From Psychrobacillus sp044762655 (GTDB taxonomy: Bacteria; Bacillota; Bacilli; Bacillales_A; Planococcaceae), in assembly GCF_044762655.1 (NCBI RefSeq), contig NZ_JBIWER010000008.1, positions 115,039 to 179,038 of the forward strand: a DNA stretch of 64,000 bases. Direction: 5' to 3'. The translations under genes and the position numbers were made by a program. The notes under the pieces are model-generated. The model worked only from the letters and a program-made list of their open reading frames with translations. It did not search any database and was not told the DNA's origin. Positions 44,480 through 53,513 of this stretch are shown piece after piece (positions within the stretch are counted from its first letter, which is position 1; each line of letters starts with the position of its first letter).

Positions 44480-45169
44480 TTACTCAATGTTCTTTACAGC
44501 TTGAACTGTCTTTAACGCTTCTGCCAAGTTGTCATATACATGATCACCCACAATGATTGTATCCGCATAGGTAGCCATCTGTCTTGCTTGCTCCTCCGTT
44601 TGAATACCTCCACCATAATATAGCTTTGTGTTTTTTAAACGGTTCTTTACTTTTTGCAGCGTCTGAACATTGCCATACATTCCGCTATATTCCATGTAGA
44701 AAATAGGAAATTTAAATAAATGTTCCACCATTTCTGCATAGGCAATAATATCTTCTTCACTGCTAGGCTGTACTGCATTCGTCAGTTTCGCTGCTTTACA
44801 ATCAGGATTTAAAATACAATAACCTTCTGGGATAATCTCCTCCCAATTCATCACTTCTCCGTATTCCTTTGTAGCCGCATGATGTAAATCCTTAACCCAC
44901 TTTGTTTCAGAGCTATTTAACACACTCGGTATAAAATAATAATCAAATCCAGGCGTGATAGATTCAATCGTAGATACTTCTAACGCCACTGGAACTGCAT
45001 ATCTTCTAATTCGCATAAGCAAATCTATCACATTATCAAGCGTCACGTTATCTGATCCGCCAATAATAATTGCATCTGTACCAGATTCGCAAATCTGTTC
45101 AAGAGCGTCTGCTTCAATGTTTTTTGCTGGGTCTAACTTAAATATATGTCGCCAATCTTTATATTCCAT
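44480..45169 (-). CDS. pcrB: Heptaprenylglyceryl phosphate synthase PcrB
   Basis: Makes an archaea-type ether lipid by joining heptaprenyl diphosphate to glycerol 1-phosphate. TIM-barrel motifs WRHIFKLDPAK, IIIGGSDNVT, YMEYSGMYG and LYYGGGIQTEEQA with phosphate-binding glycines. 229 residues. Upstream of pcrA as in other Bacilli. Confidence 0.96.
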   Translation of the reverse strand: MEYKDWRHIFKLDPAKNIEADALEQICESGTDAIIIGGSDNVTLDNVIDLLMRIRRYAVPVALEVSTIESITPGFDYYFIPSVLNSSETKWVKDLHHAATKEYGEVMNWEEIIPEGYCILNPDCKAAKLTNAVQPSSEEDIIAYAEMVEHLFKFPIFYMEYSGMYGNVQTLQKVKNRLKNTKLYYGGGIQTEEQARQMATYADTIIVGDHVYDNLAEALKTVQAVKNIE

Positions 45170-45211
45170 TTTTTCACCTACATCTAATTAGTTAACATTC
45201 CCCTATTATAA

Positions 45212-45242
45212 CAAAAAAACTGAACAGACATTGCTGTTCAGT
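45212..45242 (-). terminator. Terminator of yerC
   Basis: Stem ACTGAACAG/CTGTTCAGT then seven T residues on the minus strand. Confidence 0.9.
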
Positions 45243-45281
45243 ACATGTTCCTACATATTTTCAATACTTATATTTTTCTTC

Positions 45282-45602
45282 CTACTCTTTTATCGTTGGT
45301 ACTGGATTTTCTTCTGGATATAAACGTCCTAGCATTTCATCGTAAGTACCATTTCCGTAGTCGTATGCACGTCTTACACGTGAAATTGTTGCTGTACTTG
45401 CCCCAGTTTCTTTTTTGATAGATTCATAAGTCTTTTTCAAGCGCAATAAATGAGCTACTTCGAAACGCTGTGCCAAGGATTGAATCTCACTTATCGTACA
45501 TAGATCATCAAAAAATCGATAGCATTCTTCCATATCCTTAAGTTCTAATACTGCTTTAAACAGCTGTTCCGTTTGATTACCTTTTATTTTTTCTATTTGC
45601 AT
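45282..45602 (-). CDS. yerC: YerC/YecD family TrpR-like DNA-binding protein
   Basis: Small protein with a TrpR-like helix-turn-helix: LCTISEIQSLAQRFEVAHLL and ETGASTATISRVRRAYDYG. 106 residues. AAAGGAGATAACCCA precedes ATG. Target genes are not known. Confidence 0.93.
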   Translation of the reverse strand: MQIEKIKGNQTEQLFKAVLELKDMEECYRFFDDLCTISEIQSLAQRFEVAHLLRLKKTYESIKKETGASTATISRVRRAYDYGNGTYDEMLGRLYPEENPVPTIKE

Positions 45603-45635
45603 TGGGTTATCTCCTTTATATTTTGATTTGGATTG

Positions 45636-46691
45636 TTAAGGCAAGTACGTTATCATTTTCTCTAACCCTGGATTGGTTGGTATAAAACTGATCCATGTCT
45701 GACCGGGTACTAATTTGGCAGGAACTCCATTTTCCATCGGCATAAGCATTCCATCGATATTTTCCCACTCGATTTCCTTCATAATACCAGCTTGGAAAAT
45801 ATACGCTCTTCCACCACCATCTAACGATAACTGAAGTCTACCAGAGCTATCAATCACTTTATGTGGCATTTCCATACATATTATATTTGCAATTTTAATC
45901 GCTTTGTCTGTTTCTTTATCAACTGTTAAAACTCCAGCAGTCTCTCTTTCATAAGTACCTTCATCAGGAATGTACGTATACTCATTTTCAAATGCAGAGC
46001 CTGAACCGTAATGGACTGAAAAATTAGATACTGGGTTACCGATTTTTACCCCTTCAACGGATTCAAAAAAAGAAAACCTTGGTAATTTGCTAATTTCCAT
46101 CGAAGCTCCTACTTTTTCTGCACCTGCTATAATATTTTCTTCCGTAATATACGAATTATGTGGAGCTTTTCGCTCTCTCGATCGCTCAAATAATATGCCG
46201 TCGTATTGCATTCCATTTATGTGATCCACTACACCCGCATTCAACATCTTTTGAGCATCAGGACTATACCCATGCGCTATATAAAATGCATCCAATCCTT
46301 TAGCGATATTTACAAAGTAGTCTCTAGCACTTCGAACAGGTCCAACTTTTTCTGGAATCTCACTTTGGTACAATGCTAAAAATCTTGTCACACTGCCTTC
46401 TGCTAGCATTTCATAAATTACATCCGCATTTGCGATTCCCGACTGTGGACGAGCAAGCGGATGATTGTTTATGGTAACGAGTACGGGTCTTTGTGTCAAT
46501 TCTTTTTCTGAAGCAACTCCAGTGAATGGTGACGTATAAGGTAGTACTGCTCCTTCTACTGGTACTTCTACTTCTTCCACAATTTCATCTATTATTTCTT
46601 CTACAGGATTTACTTCCTGCCCTTCTTCTTTTTTGGTGCAAGCTACAAGCAGTATACTTGCGACCAATAATATCCCCCAACGTTTGAACAC
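45636..46691 (-). CDS. yerB: DUF3048 lipoprotein YerB
   Basis: Lipoprotein with signal MFKRWGILLVASILLVAC and an acidic linker, then DUF3048 (PVLVTINNHPLARPQSGIANADVIYEMLAEG) and its C-terminal half (VHYGSGSAFENEYTY). 351 residues. Start GTG with GGGGA upstream. Function unknown; outer face of the membrane. Confidence 0.92.
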   Translation of the reverse strand: MFKRWGILLVASILLVACTKKEEGQEVNPVEEIIDEIVEEVEVPVEGAVLPYTSPFTGVASEKELTQRPVLVTINNHPLARPQSGIANADVIYEMLAEGSVTRFLALYQSEIPEKVGPVRSARDYFVNIAKGLDAFYIAHGYSPDAQKMLNAGVVDHINGMQYDGILFERSRERKAPHNSYITEENIIAGAEKVGASMEISKLPRFSFFESVEGVKIGNPVSNFSVHYGSGSAFENEYTYIPDEGTYERETAGVLTVDKETDKAIKIANIICMEMPHKVIDSSGRLQLSLDGGGRAYIFQAGIMKEIEWENIDGMLMPMENGVPAKLVPGQTWISFIPTNPGLEKMITYLP

Positions 46692-46704
46692 AACTTACGT
46701 CCCC

Positions 46705-48435
46705 CTACCGCATTAATGCTGGAAATAGTACCTGTTTTTTCATCACATCAAAAATCCCTCTTTGTGTAATCCTCACATATGGTAAGTGAGTAGCCTGAAG
46801 GAATAATAATGTGTATATTGCATCCCCATGTTTAAATCCTCTATTAGCTAGTTCTCTTTTTAATACTAGCTCCTCTTCTATTAATTGTTCTACAGGCTTA
46901 TCAGAAAGTACTCCACCAATTGGGAGTTCTATAGAACAGATGATTTGTTCGTCCTCTACAATGACAATGCCACCATTCATTTTTTTGACTTCCTGGAAGG
47001 CTTGCTGCATGCTTTTTTTGTTCTTCCCTATAAGTATAATATCTCCCGTATTGGAATATGAGGAAGCGAAGCCCATTAGAGAGTTTGCGAACCCTTTAAT
47101 AAGTGTGGACACCTTCCATTTTCCGTTTCGATCTATTAGCAATAGAAAGCTTTCGTCATGATTTTTAGATAGCTCGTTGTCTGTTGTATCAAGGCTGATG
47201 GAATATGGTTTTGTTATAACATCATTTACCATTTCTATTCCAAAAGGTATCGAGAACTGAAAATCTGCATCCGATACTTCGAATGACAGGTTTAAGTCTG
47301 GCATAGATGACCAATCAATTGGCTCCAATGCAGTCGTCTTTTGCTGCTCTTTTTTCAACCAAACTCCTTTAGATAACACACTTACTGGAACAGGACTTTG
47401 CTCATCTTTTAAGAAATTGAGATTTGCATAACGACCAGTTGCAATCACACCATGTAAATTAGACAAGTTATAATATTTCGCTACATTAAAGGATGCCATC
47501 AAATAGGCATCAATCGGTTTTACACCTGTATCTAACGCAACTTGAATACATTTATCCATGACCCCATCCACATGGAAAGAAGGTGTAGCTCCATCTGTTG
47601 TCATCATTAAATGATCAAAAATATGAAGATCCTTTTCTAAAATATCCTTTAATAGTTGGGGTAAGTCTGGACGAATGGACGAATGGCGTAGTGTTACCGC
47701 ATACCCATGAAGAATACGGCGTTCTACTTCTTCAATAGTCATCGCCTCATGATCTCCATCCGCTCCTAATAATCTCATCCTTGCAAGCGTCCGCTCAGAA
47801 GCTCCAGGAAAATGCCCTTCAATTTTCATGCCGTTTGTCTTGGCTTGCTGCATCCAGTAAAGCATTTGATCATCACCAGATAGCAAACGCGGCCAACCAG
47901 TTAGCTCTCCACCCATAATAACATCAGGGCGATTGATCCATTCTCCAATCGTTTTAGAGGTAAATAATTCTTCTTCATTTTCTAGCTCCGTTTGAGAATC
48001 AAAACGTGCCCACCAATAGAAAGAAAATGGCATTTTATTTAGTTCATCCATCAATGAAAACGCTTTCTTATTTTCAAGCATCAAAAATAATGTTAAGTTA
48101 TCTGCGATAAATGTAGTCGTTCCTATTTGAGCAGCATAATCTGCGAATGTTTGTGGATTATAAAGTTGGAATGGATGTACATGAGGCTCTATATAGCCAG
48201 GTACAATTTTTTGTCCCGTCGCATCATATACCTCTGTCTGGTCTGAAATTAATGGCATCTCAGAACCCGTATAAACAATACGATCTTTTACAATCCAGAT
48301 GTTACCTGTGATCCATTTTTTTAAATGACTATGCAGAAATGTTGCATTTGTAATGACAATGTCCGGAGACTGTGTTCCGTTGACTACATCAATCTGATGC
48401 CTTATTTCTTCAATTTTCCAAATGGGATATTGCAT
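46705..48435 (-). CDS. yerA: Adenine deaminase-like amidohydrolase YerA
   Basis: Amidohydrolase close to adenine deaminase: metal-binding PGYIEPHVHPFQLYNP, GGELTGWPRLL, HSSIRPDLPQL and FDHLMMTTDGATP, plus the adenine deaminase C-terminal domain. The start is uncertain: MQYPIWKIEE (48435) lies ten bases after AAAGGAG, an ATG three codons upstream is too close, and MSKQKE (48468) has no ribosome binding site. About 576 residues. Activity in homologues is not firmly shown. Sits between yerB and purD as in B. subtilis. Confidence 0.88.
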   Translation of the reverse strand: MQYPIWKIEEIRHQIDVVNGTQSPDIVITNATFLHSHLKKWITGNIWIVKDRIVYTGSEMPLISDQTEVYDATGQKIVPGYIEPHVHPFQLYNPQTFADYAAQIGTTTFIADNLTLFLMLENKKAFSLMDELNKMPFSFYWWARFDSQTELENEEELFTSKTIGEWINRPDVIMGGELTGWPRLLSGDDQMLYWMQQAKTNGMKIEGHFPGASERTLARMRLLGADGDHEAMTIEEVERRILHGYAVTLRHSSIRPDLPQLLKDILEKDLHIFDHLMMTTDGATPSFHVDGVMDKCIQVALDTGVKPIDAYLMASFNVAKYYNLSNLHGVIATGRYANLNFLKDEQSPVPVSVLSKGVWLKKEQQKTTALEPIDWSSMPDLNLSFEVSDADFQFSIPFGIEMVNDVITKPYSISLDTTDNELSKNHDESFLLLIDRNGKWKVSTLIKGFANSLMGFASSYSNTGDIILIGKNKKSMQQAFQEVKKMNGGIVIVEDEQIICSIELPIGGVLSDKPVEQLIEEELVLKRELANRGFKHGDAIYTLLFLQATHLPYVRITQRGIFDVMKKQVLFPALMR

Positions 48436-48598
48436 TCCATCCATTCTCCTTTCTTTTTGTTTACTCATAAAAATAATATTAGCATAGTGCTTTAGTAAAG
48501 CAAAGTGTTGAATTGTAATTTCATAGAAATTTTACAGAATAAAACTTGAAGTCTAACAACCCAAAAAGAGGCGGTAACAAAACTTTCTACCAAAATAA

Positions 48599-48642
48599 TA
48601 AGCCCCGAAAATTTTACGATTAGTAAAGTTTTTGGGGCTTTC
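48599..48642. terminator. Hairpin in purD-yerA spacer
   Basis: Stem AAGCCCC.AAAA/TTTT.GGGGCTT with long loop; T-rich downstream on the minus strand. Confidence 0.65.
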
Positions 48643-48668
48643 TATTAGGGTTTCCACTAGAGTAGTTT

Positions 48669-48761
48669 TCCGTTACGGCGAACGATTTCCGGTTGCCCCC
48701 TGGCTCGAGCCGTAGTATCTCGCTCGTTTTTTTTCCCCAGGAGCCATTGCCGCAACGTAAA
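48669..48761. repeat. GC-rich dispersed intergenic repeat, short copy
   Basis: Unlike its AT-rich surroundings. CCGTTACGGCGAAC, TCGAGCC, TCTCGCT and CAGGAGCC recur in the same order in the fuller copy at 63441-63557, with the middle part missing here. The rest of the 48436-48836 spacer holds the terminators. Confidence 0.55.
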
Positions 48762-48799
48762 ACACCCAGAATATAAAGGTTCTATATTCCCAAAATAAA

Positions 48800-48839
48800 G
48801 AGAAAAACGTGAAATGAAGTCACCGAATTCACGTTTTTA
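48800..48839 (-). terminator. Terminator of pur operon
   Basis: Perfect 11-bp stem AAAAACGTGAA/TTCACGTTTTT overlapping the purD stop codon. Confidence 0.9.
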
Positions 48840-50099
48840 GTTTAGAAATGTCCTCCAGCCGATATCCTTGCGGAAGAATAGACCATCCCATTTTAGCTTA
48901 GATAGACCTGCATATACTTTTTGTTGTGCTTCCTTTAACGAAGACTCGCTCGCCGCCACTAGTATGACGCGACCACCATTTGCGATAAAATCTTCGCCTT
49001 CCACTTTTGTACCAGCATGAAAAACGTGTAAGCCAGCATCAGTTAATGAACTTAGTTCTGGCAGCTTTGCACCTTTTTTTACATCGACAGGGTAACCCTC
49101 CGAAGCGATTACCACACCAAGCATGGCTTGTTCAGACCAGGACAATTCAAATGGCTTTTCGTCCATTAATGCTGTCATGAACTTTCCAAAATCACTCGTC
49201 ATTCGTGGCAGTACTACTTGCGTTTCTGGGTCTCCAAACCGCGCGTTGAATTCGATTACTTTTGGTCCTTCATTTGTTAAAATAAGTCCTGCGTAAAGTA
49301 TACCAGTAAAGGGGATTCCTTCTGCTGTCATTGCTTGTACTGTTGGAACAACCACTGTTTCATATGCTAAATCTACAATATCCGAGGAGATTTGTGGTAC
49401 AGGTGAATAGGCACCCATACCGCCAGTGTTCGGTCCTTTATCACCATCATAGGCACGCTTGTGATCCTGCGCAATTACCATTGGGTAAATTTGACCTTTA
49501 TGTACAAATGACATAAAGGAGAATTCTTCCCCGTCTAAATACTCCTCAATGACTACGCGAGACGACGATTCACCGTATAGTTGATTGCCAATCATGTCTT
49601 CCACCGCTTGGTTTGCTTCTTCCTCAGTCATGGCAACTACGACACCTTTACCTGCTGCAAGCCCATCTGCTTTCACTACGATTGGAGCTCCTAGCTTTTC
49701 AATATACGCCTTTGCTTTTTCTACTTCTGTAAACGTTGCATAAGTGGCAGTTGGAATATTATATTTTTCCATAATTTCTTTAGCAAATGCCTTACTACCT
49801 TCAATCTGAGCAGCAGCTTTTGTTGGTCCAAATATACGTAATCCTTCTGCTTCAAAATAGTCCACAATGCCAGCTGCGAGAGGTTGCTCAGGTCCAACAA
49901 ATGTTAGGTCTATTTTGTTACTCTTTGCGAATGCTGCAAGCTCTTCAAAAGCCATTACATTAATAGAAACAACCTTAATTCCTCCTGACATTCCGTCATT
50001 ACCCGGAGCTACAAATACATTTTCAACTGTAGGTGAATCTATGAATTGCTTGGCGATTGCATGCTCACGGCCGCCACTACCAATTACGAGAATATTCAT
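48837..50099 (-). CDS. purD: Phosphoribosylamine-glycine ligase
   Basis: Second step of purine synthesis: ATP-driven joining of glycine to phosphoribosylamine. Opens with MNILVIGSGGREHAIA; ATP-grasp residues in KADGLAAGKGVVVA, KRAYDGDKGPNTGGMGAYSP and EFNARFGDPETQVVLPR. 420 residues. Last gene of the operon, its stop within the terminator stem. Confidence 0.97.
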   Translation of the reverse strand: MNILVIGSGGREHAIAKQFIDSPTVENVFVAPGNDGMSGGIKVVSINVMAFEELAAFAKSNKIDLTFVGPEQPLAAGIVDYFEAEGLRIFGPTKAAAQIEGSKAFAKEIMEKYNIPTATYATFTEVEKAKAYIEKLGAPIVVKADGLAAGKGVVVAMTEEEANQAVEDMIGNQLYGESSSRVVIEEYLDGEEFSFMSFVHKGQIYPMVIAQDHKRAYDGDKGPNTGGMGAYSPVPQISSDIVDLAYETVVVPTVQAMTAEGIPFTGILYAGLILTNEGPKVIEFNARFGDPETQVVLPRMTSDFGKFMTALMDEKPFELSWSEQAMLGVVIASEGYPVDVKKGAKLPELSSLTDAGLHVFHAGTKVEGEDFIANGGRVILVAASESSLKEAQQKVYAGLSKLKWDGLFFRKDIGWRTFLN

Positions 50100-50114
50100 C
50101 TAGAAATTTCCTCC

Positions 50115-51653
50115 TTAATGTTTGAAATGACGTACGCCAGTGAATACCATTGCAATACCATACTCATTTGCTTTGTCGATAGAATCCTGGTCTTTCACTG
50201 ATCCACCTGTTTGAATAATAGCTGTAATTCCTGCTTTTGCTGCCACTTCCACCGTATCATTCATTGGGAAGAATGCATCTGAAGCAAGACCTGCTCCTTG
50301 TGCACGCTCTCCAGCTTGCTCTAAAGCAATTTTAGCAGAGCCTACGCGGTTCATCTGTCCTGCTCCAACACCGATCGTCATATCCTCAGTCGCTACTACA
50401 ATTGCATTTGATTTTACGTGTTTAACTACGCTCCAGCCAAGCTCTAATGCTTTCCATTCTTCAGCAGTTGGCTCTCGGTCAGTAACGACTTTCACCTCTG
50501 CATCTTTTAATCCGAATGCATCAGGGGATTGAACGAGTAATCCACCTTCTACAGATACTGTGTTCCAAGCATCCTTTTTCGTTTGCTCATAAGAAATAGT
50601 TAGAAGGCGAATGTTTTTCTTCGCTGTTAGCATTGCAATTGCCTCTTCAGAGAATGAAGGAGCTATGATGATTTCTAAGAAAATACCTGCTAATACTTTT
50701 GCAGTTTTTGCATCTACTTCACGATTTAAAGCTACAATTCCACCGAAAATAGACGTCGGATCTGCTTCATACGCTTTGTTGAAAGCATCCGAAATTGTTT
50801 CGCCGGTTCCAACACCACATGGATTCATATGTTTTACAGCTACTGCAGCTGGAAGGTTGAATTCTTTTACGATTTGAATAGCAGCATTGGCATCTTGGAT
50901 ATTATTATAGGATAGCTCTTTACCATGTAATTGAGTGGCAGAGGCAATCGAGAAATCAGATCCAAGTGGTCGTTTGTAAAAAGCTGCTTGTTGATGTGGA
51001 TTTTCACCATAACGTAAAGATTGCTTACGTTCATATGTAAGTGTTAATAATTCCGGGAACTCTTCCCCAGCTAAATCAGTCATATACCCTGCGATTAACG
51101 CATCGTATGCAGCTGTATGACGGAATACTTTTGCAGCAAGTTTTCGTCGTGTTTCAAGTGTCGTCTCACCAGTCTCTTTTAACTGAGCAAGTACTTCATC
51201 ATAGTCAGATGCATCTGTTACAACTGTTACGTATTGATGATTTTTCGCAGCAGAACGTAGCATAGATGGACCACCGATATCAATATTTTCAATAGCATCC
51301 TCAAACGTTACATCTTGCTTAGAAATTGTTTCTCGGAAAGGATATAAATTTACACAGACTACCTGTATAGGAGTTATTTGATGCTCTTCTAGTTGTGCTT
51401 GATGAGAAGGATCGTCATGCTTTGCCAATAAAGCCCCATGTATCATTGGATTTAATGTTTTTACTCGACCATCCAAAATTTCTGGAAAGTTTGTTACTTG
51501 GTCTACTGATGTAATCGCCACTCCATTTTGTTCTAAAAATGCTTTTGTTCCACCAGTTGATAAAATTTCATAGCCAAGTAGTTCCAGCTCTTTTGCAAAC
51601 TCGAGAATTCCTGATTTATCTGAAAGACTAATTAACGCACGTTTTGACACCAT
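50115..51653 (-). CDS. purH: Bifunctional AICAR formyltransferase / IMP cyclohydrolase
   Basis: Final two steps to IMP. N-terminal cyclohydrolase (MGS-like fold, KRALISLSDKSGILEFAKEL, STGGTKAFLE), C-terminal formyltransferase with VKHMNPCGVG (catalytic Lys-His) and ASDAFFPMNDTVEVAAKAG. 512 residues. GGAGGAATT lies before ATG. Separated from purN by an unusual 221-base spacer. Confidence 0.97.
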   Translation of the reverse strand: MVSKRALISLSDKSGILEFAKELELLGYEILSTGGTKAFLEQNGVAITSVDQVTNFPEILDGRVKTLNPMIHGALLAKHDDPSHQAQLEEHQITPIQVVCVNLYPFRETISKQDVTFEDAIENIDIGGPSMLRSAAKNHQYVTVVTDASDYDEVLAQLKETGETTLETRRKLAAKVFRHTAAYDALIAGYMTDLAGEEFPELLTLTYERKQSLRYGENPHQQAAFYKRPLGSDFSIASATQLHGKELSYNNIQDANAAIQIVKEFNLPAAVAVKHMNPCGVGTGETISDAFNKAYEADPTSIFGGIVALNREVDAKTAKVLAGIFLEIIIAPSFSEEAIAMLTAKKNIRLLTISYEQTKKDAWNTVSVEGGLLVQSPDAFGLKDAEVKVVTDREPTAEEWKALELGWSVVKHVKSNAIVVATEDMTIGVGAGQMNRVGSAKIALEQAGERAQGAGLASDAFFPMNDTVEVAAKAGITAIIQTGGSVKDQDSIDKANEYGIAMVFTGVRHFKH

Positions 51654-51772
51654 AATTCCTCCTTAGATTGGTAGATCTAGTTGTGTTTTATATATTTAAA
51701 AATTAATGTGTGCTGCCTGTGCCGATGAGCAAGACAGCTACACAGCGTGATATATGGATATTTTTCCCGTTT

Positions 51773-51877
51773 CAAGAGTAAATTTAACTTAAGCGAGAGT
51801 AAACAAAGAGTGAACGAGAGTAAAATAAATGTCAGTGAGAATATTCCTCTCGCAAACGAGAGTAAGGCACCGAATTA
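51773..51877. repeat. 21-nt tandem repeat array in purN-purH spacer
   Basis: Units begin at 51773, 51794, 51815, 51836 and 51857, exactly 21 bases apart, with core CGAGAGTAAA (CAAGAGTAAA, CGAGAGTAAA twice, TGAGAATATT, CGAGAGTAAG) and variable remainder. The last unit runs into the purN stop. Confidence 0.8.
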
Positions 51878-52447
51878 TCGGCTAAACAACTGTTGTAAAG
51901 CCCGAGTATATAATGCATGCTCTACTGCATGGATACGTTCCTCGGTTTTCTCTCTATTTCCTTCTATCACTTCTACTGCCTGCTGTGCAATGATAGGACC
52001 AGTGTCCATCCCAGCATCTACATAGTGAACCGTCACTCCGGTAACCTTCACACCGTGATCCATTGCTTGTCCAATGGCGTCTTTTCCCGGAAATGCAGGT
52101 AGTAACGAAGGGTGGATATTGATAATTCGATTCGAAAAAGCTTCTAATAGTACATCTCCGATTAGCCGCATATAACCAGCAAGGACAATCCATTCAACGT
52201 CTAGTTCATTCAATTTTTCTAAAATTGCTTGTTCGTAAGCTGCTTTGGAGGGAAAACTGGCTGGTTTAATAACAAGTGTCTCGATGCCCGCTTTCTCGGC
52301 ACGCTCGACTACGAAAGATCCAGGCTTATCAGAAACTACGAGCACTGCTTCTCCAGCAAGATTCCCTACCTGTACTGCATCATAAATGGCTTGGAAGTTC
52401 GTACCACTACCTGATGCAAACACAGCAAATTTCGTTACTCCGGTCAT
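51875..52447 (-). CDS. purN: Phosphoribosylglycinamide formyltransferase
   Basis: Formyl-THF-dependent third step. FASGSGTNFQAI binds phosphoribosyl, AGYMRLIG and INIHPSLLPAFPG with catalytic Asn-His, and HYVDAGMDTGPIIAQ with catalytic Asp. 190 residues. Start overlaps the purM stop (TAATG). Confidence 0.97.
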   Translation of the reverse strand: MTGVTKFAVFASGSGTNFQAIYDAVQVGNLAGEAVLVVSDKPGSFVVERAEKAGIETLVIKPASFPSKAAYEQAILEKLNELDVEWIVLAGYMRLIGDVLLEAFSNRIINIHPSLLPAFPGKDAIGQAMDHGVKVTGVTVHYVDAGMDTGPIIAQQAVEVIEGNREKTEERIHAVEHALYTRALQQLFSR

Positions 52448-53502
52448 TACACTAGGCTCCCGTCATGTGTTCCGTTGAAGATAACACCTTCACCCTTCAC
52501 AACACTGCCAATAGTATAGGCTTTTTCACCATGTGCCTCTGCAATAGCAATTGCTTTCTCTGCTGCATCTGCAGAAAGTGCAAGAACAAAGCCTATTCCC
52601 ATGTTAAATACGTTATATAAATCACGGTCCGCTAGCTCGCCTTTTTCTTTTAACAAATCAAATACAGGAAGTACTTCCCATGAACCTAAATCCACTTCAA
52701 CAGCTAAACCATCGGGCATCATGCGTGGTAGATTTTCATAAAAACCTCCGCCCGTCACATGAGCCATCCCGTGAATAGAAAGCTCTTGATGCATTTCCAT
52801 TACTGGCTTCGCATAAATTTTCGTAGGTGTTAATAGTGCCTTACCAATTTCACCTAACGCTTCATATCCTTGGACGACATCACTAGGAGAGTAACCTTGC
52901 TCTTCAAATACAATTTTACGTACAAGTGAATATCCATTCGAGTGAACACCACTTGAAGCAATACCTACAAGCACATCACCTTCTGCAATATTCTCACCTG
53001 TTACAATTTTCGATTTTTCGCAAGCTCCAACTGCAAATCCAGCAAGATCATACTCATCTTCCTCGTAAAGACCAGGCATTTCTGCTGTTTCTCCACCGAT
53101 TAATGCTGCCCCAGATTGTACACAGCCATCTGCCACACCTTTAACGATTTGTTCAATTCGTTCAGGAACAGCTTTACCTACAGCTACATAATCTAAGAAA
53201 AATAACGGCTCTGCACCCTGTGCTACGATATCATTAACACACATTGCAACACAGTCCACACCGATTGTATCGTGTGAGTCAGTCATAAAAGCAAGCTTCA
53301 ATTTTGTTCCAACACCATCTGTTCCAGATATCAAAACAGGCTCTTTATAATTCAATGAAGATAAATCGAACATTCCACCGAAACCACCAAAAGTACCCAT
53401 GATTCCTTTTCTAGCTGTACGCTCGACATGTGATTTCATTCTCTGCACGGCTTCATATCCTGCCTCAATATTCACGCCTGCTTTTTCATATGCTTTTGAC
53501 AT
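52447..53502 (-). CDS. purM: Phosphoribosylformylglycinamidine cyclo-ligase
   Basis: AIR synthetase, ATP-dependent ring closure. Motifs ISGTDGVGTKLKLA, GGETAEMPGLY, SSGVHSNGYSLVRK, HVTGGGFYENLPR. 351 residues, normal. Confidence 0.97.
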   Translation of the reverse strand: MSKAYEKAGVNIEAGYEAVQRMKSHVERTARKGIMGTFGGFGGMFDLSSLNYKEPVLISGTDGVGTKLKLAFMTDSHDTIGVDCVAMCVNDIVAQGAEPLFFLDYVAVGKAVPERIEQIVKGVADGCVQSGAALIGGETAEMPGLYEEDEYDLAGFAVGACEKSKIVTGENIAEGDVLVGIASSGVHSNGYSLVRKIVFEEQGYSPSDVVQGYEALGEIGKALLTPTKIYAKPVMEMHQELSIHGMAHVTGGGFYENLPRMMPDGLAVEVDLGSWEVLPVFDLLKEKGELADRDLYNVFNMGIGFVLALSADAAEKAIAIAEAHGEKAYTIGSVVKGEGVIFNGTHDGSLV

Positions 53503-53513
53503 GTAAAATCCTC

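Noticed and set aside
51654..51772. A hidden promoter or T-box before purH
   Set aside because: No specifier-loop or antiterminator pattern and no convincing -35/-10 pair; only short weak hairpins are present.
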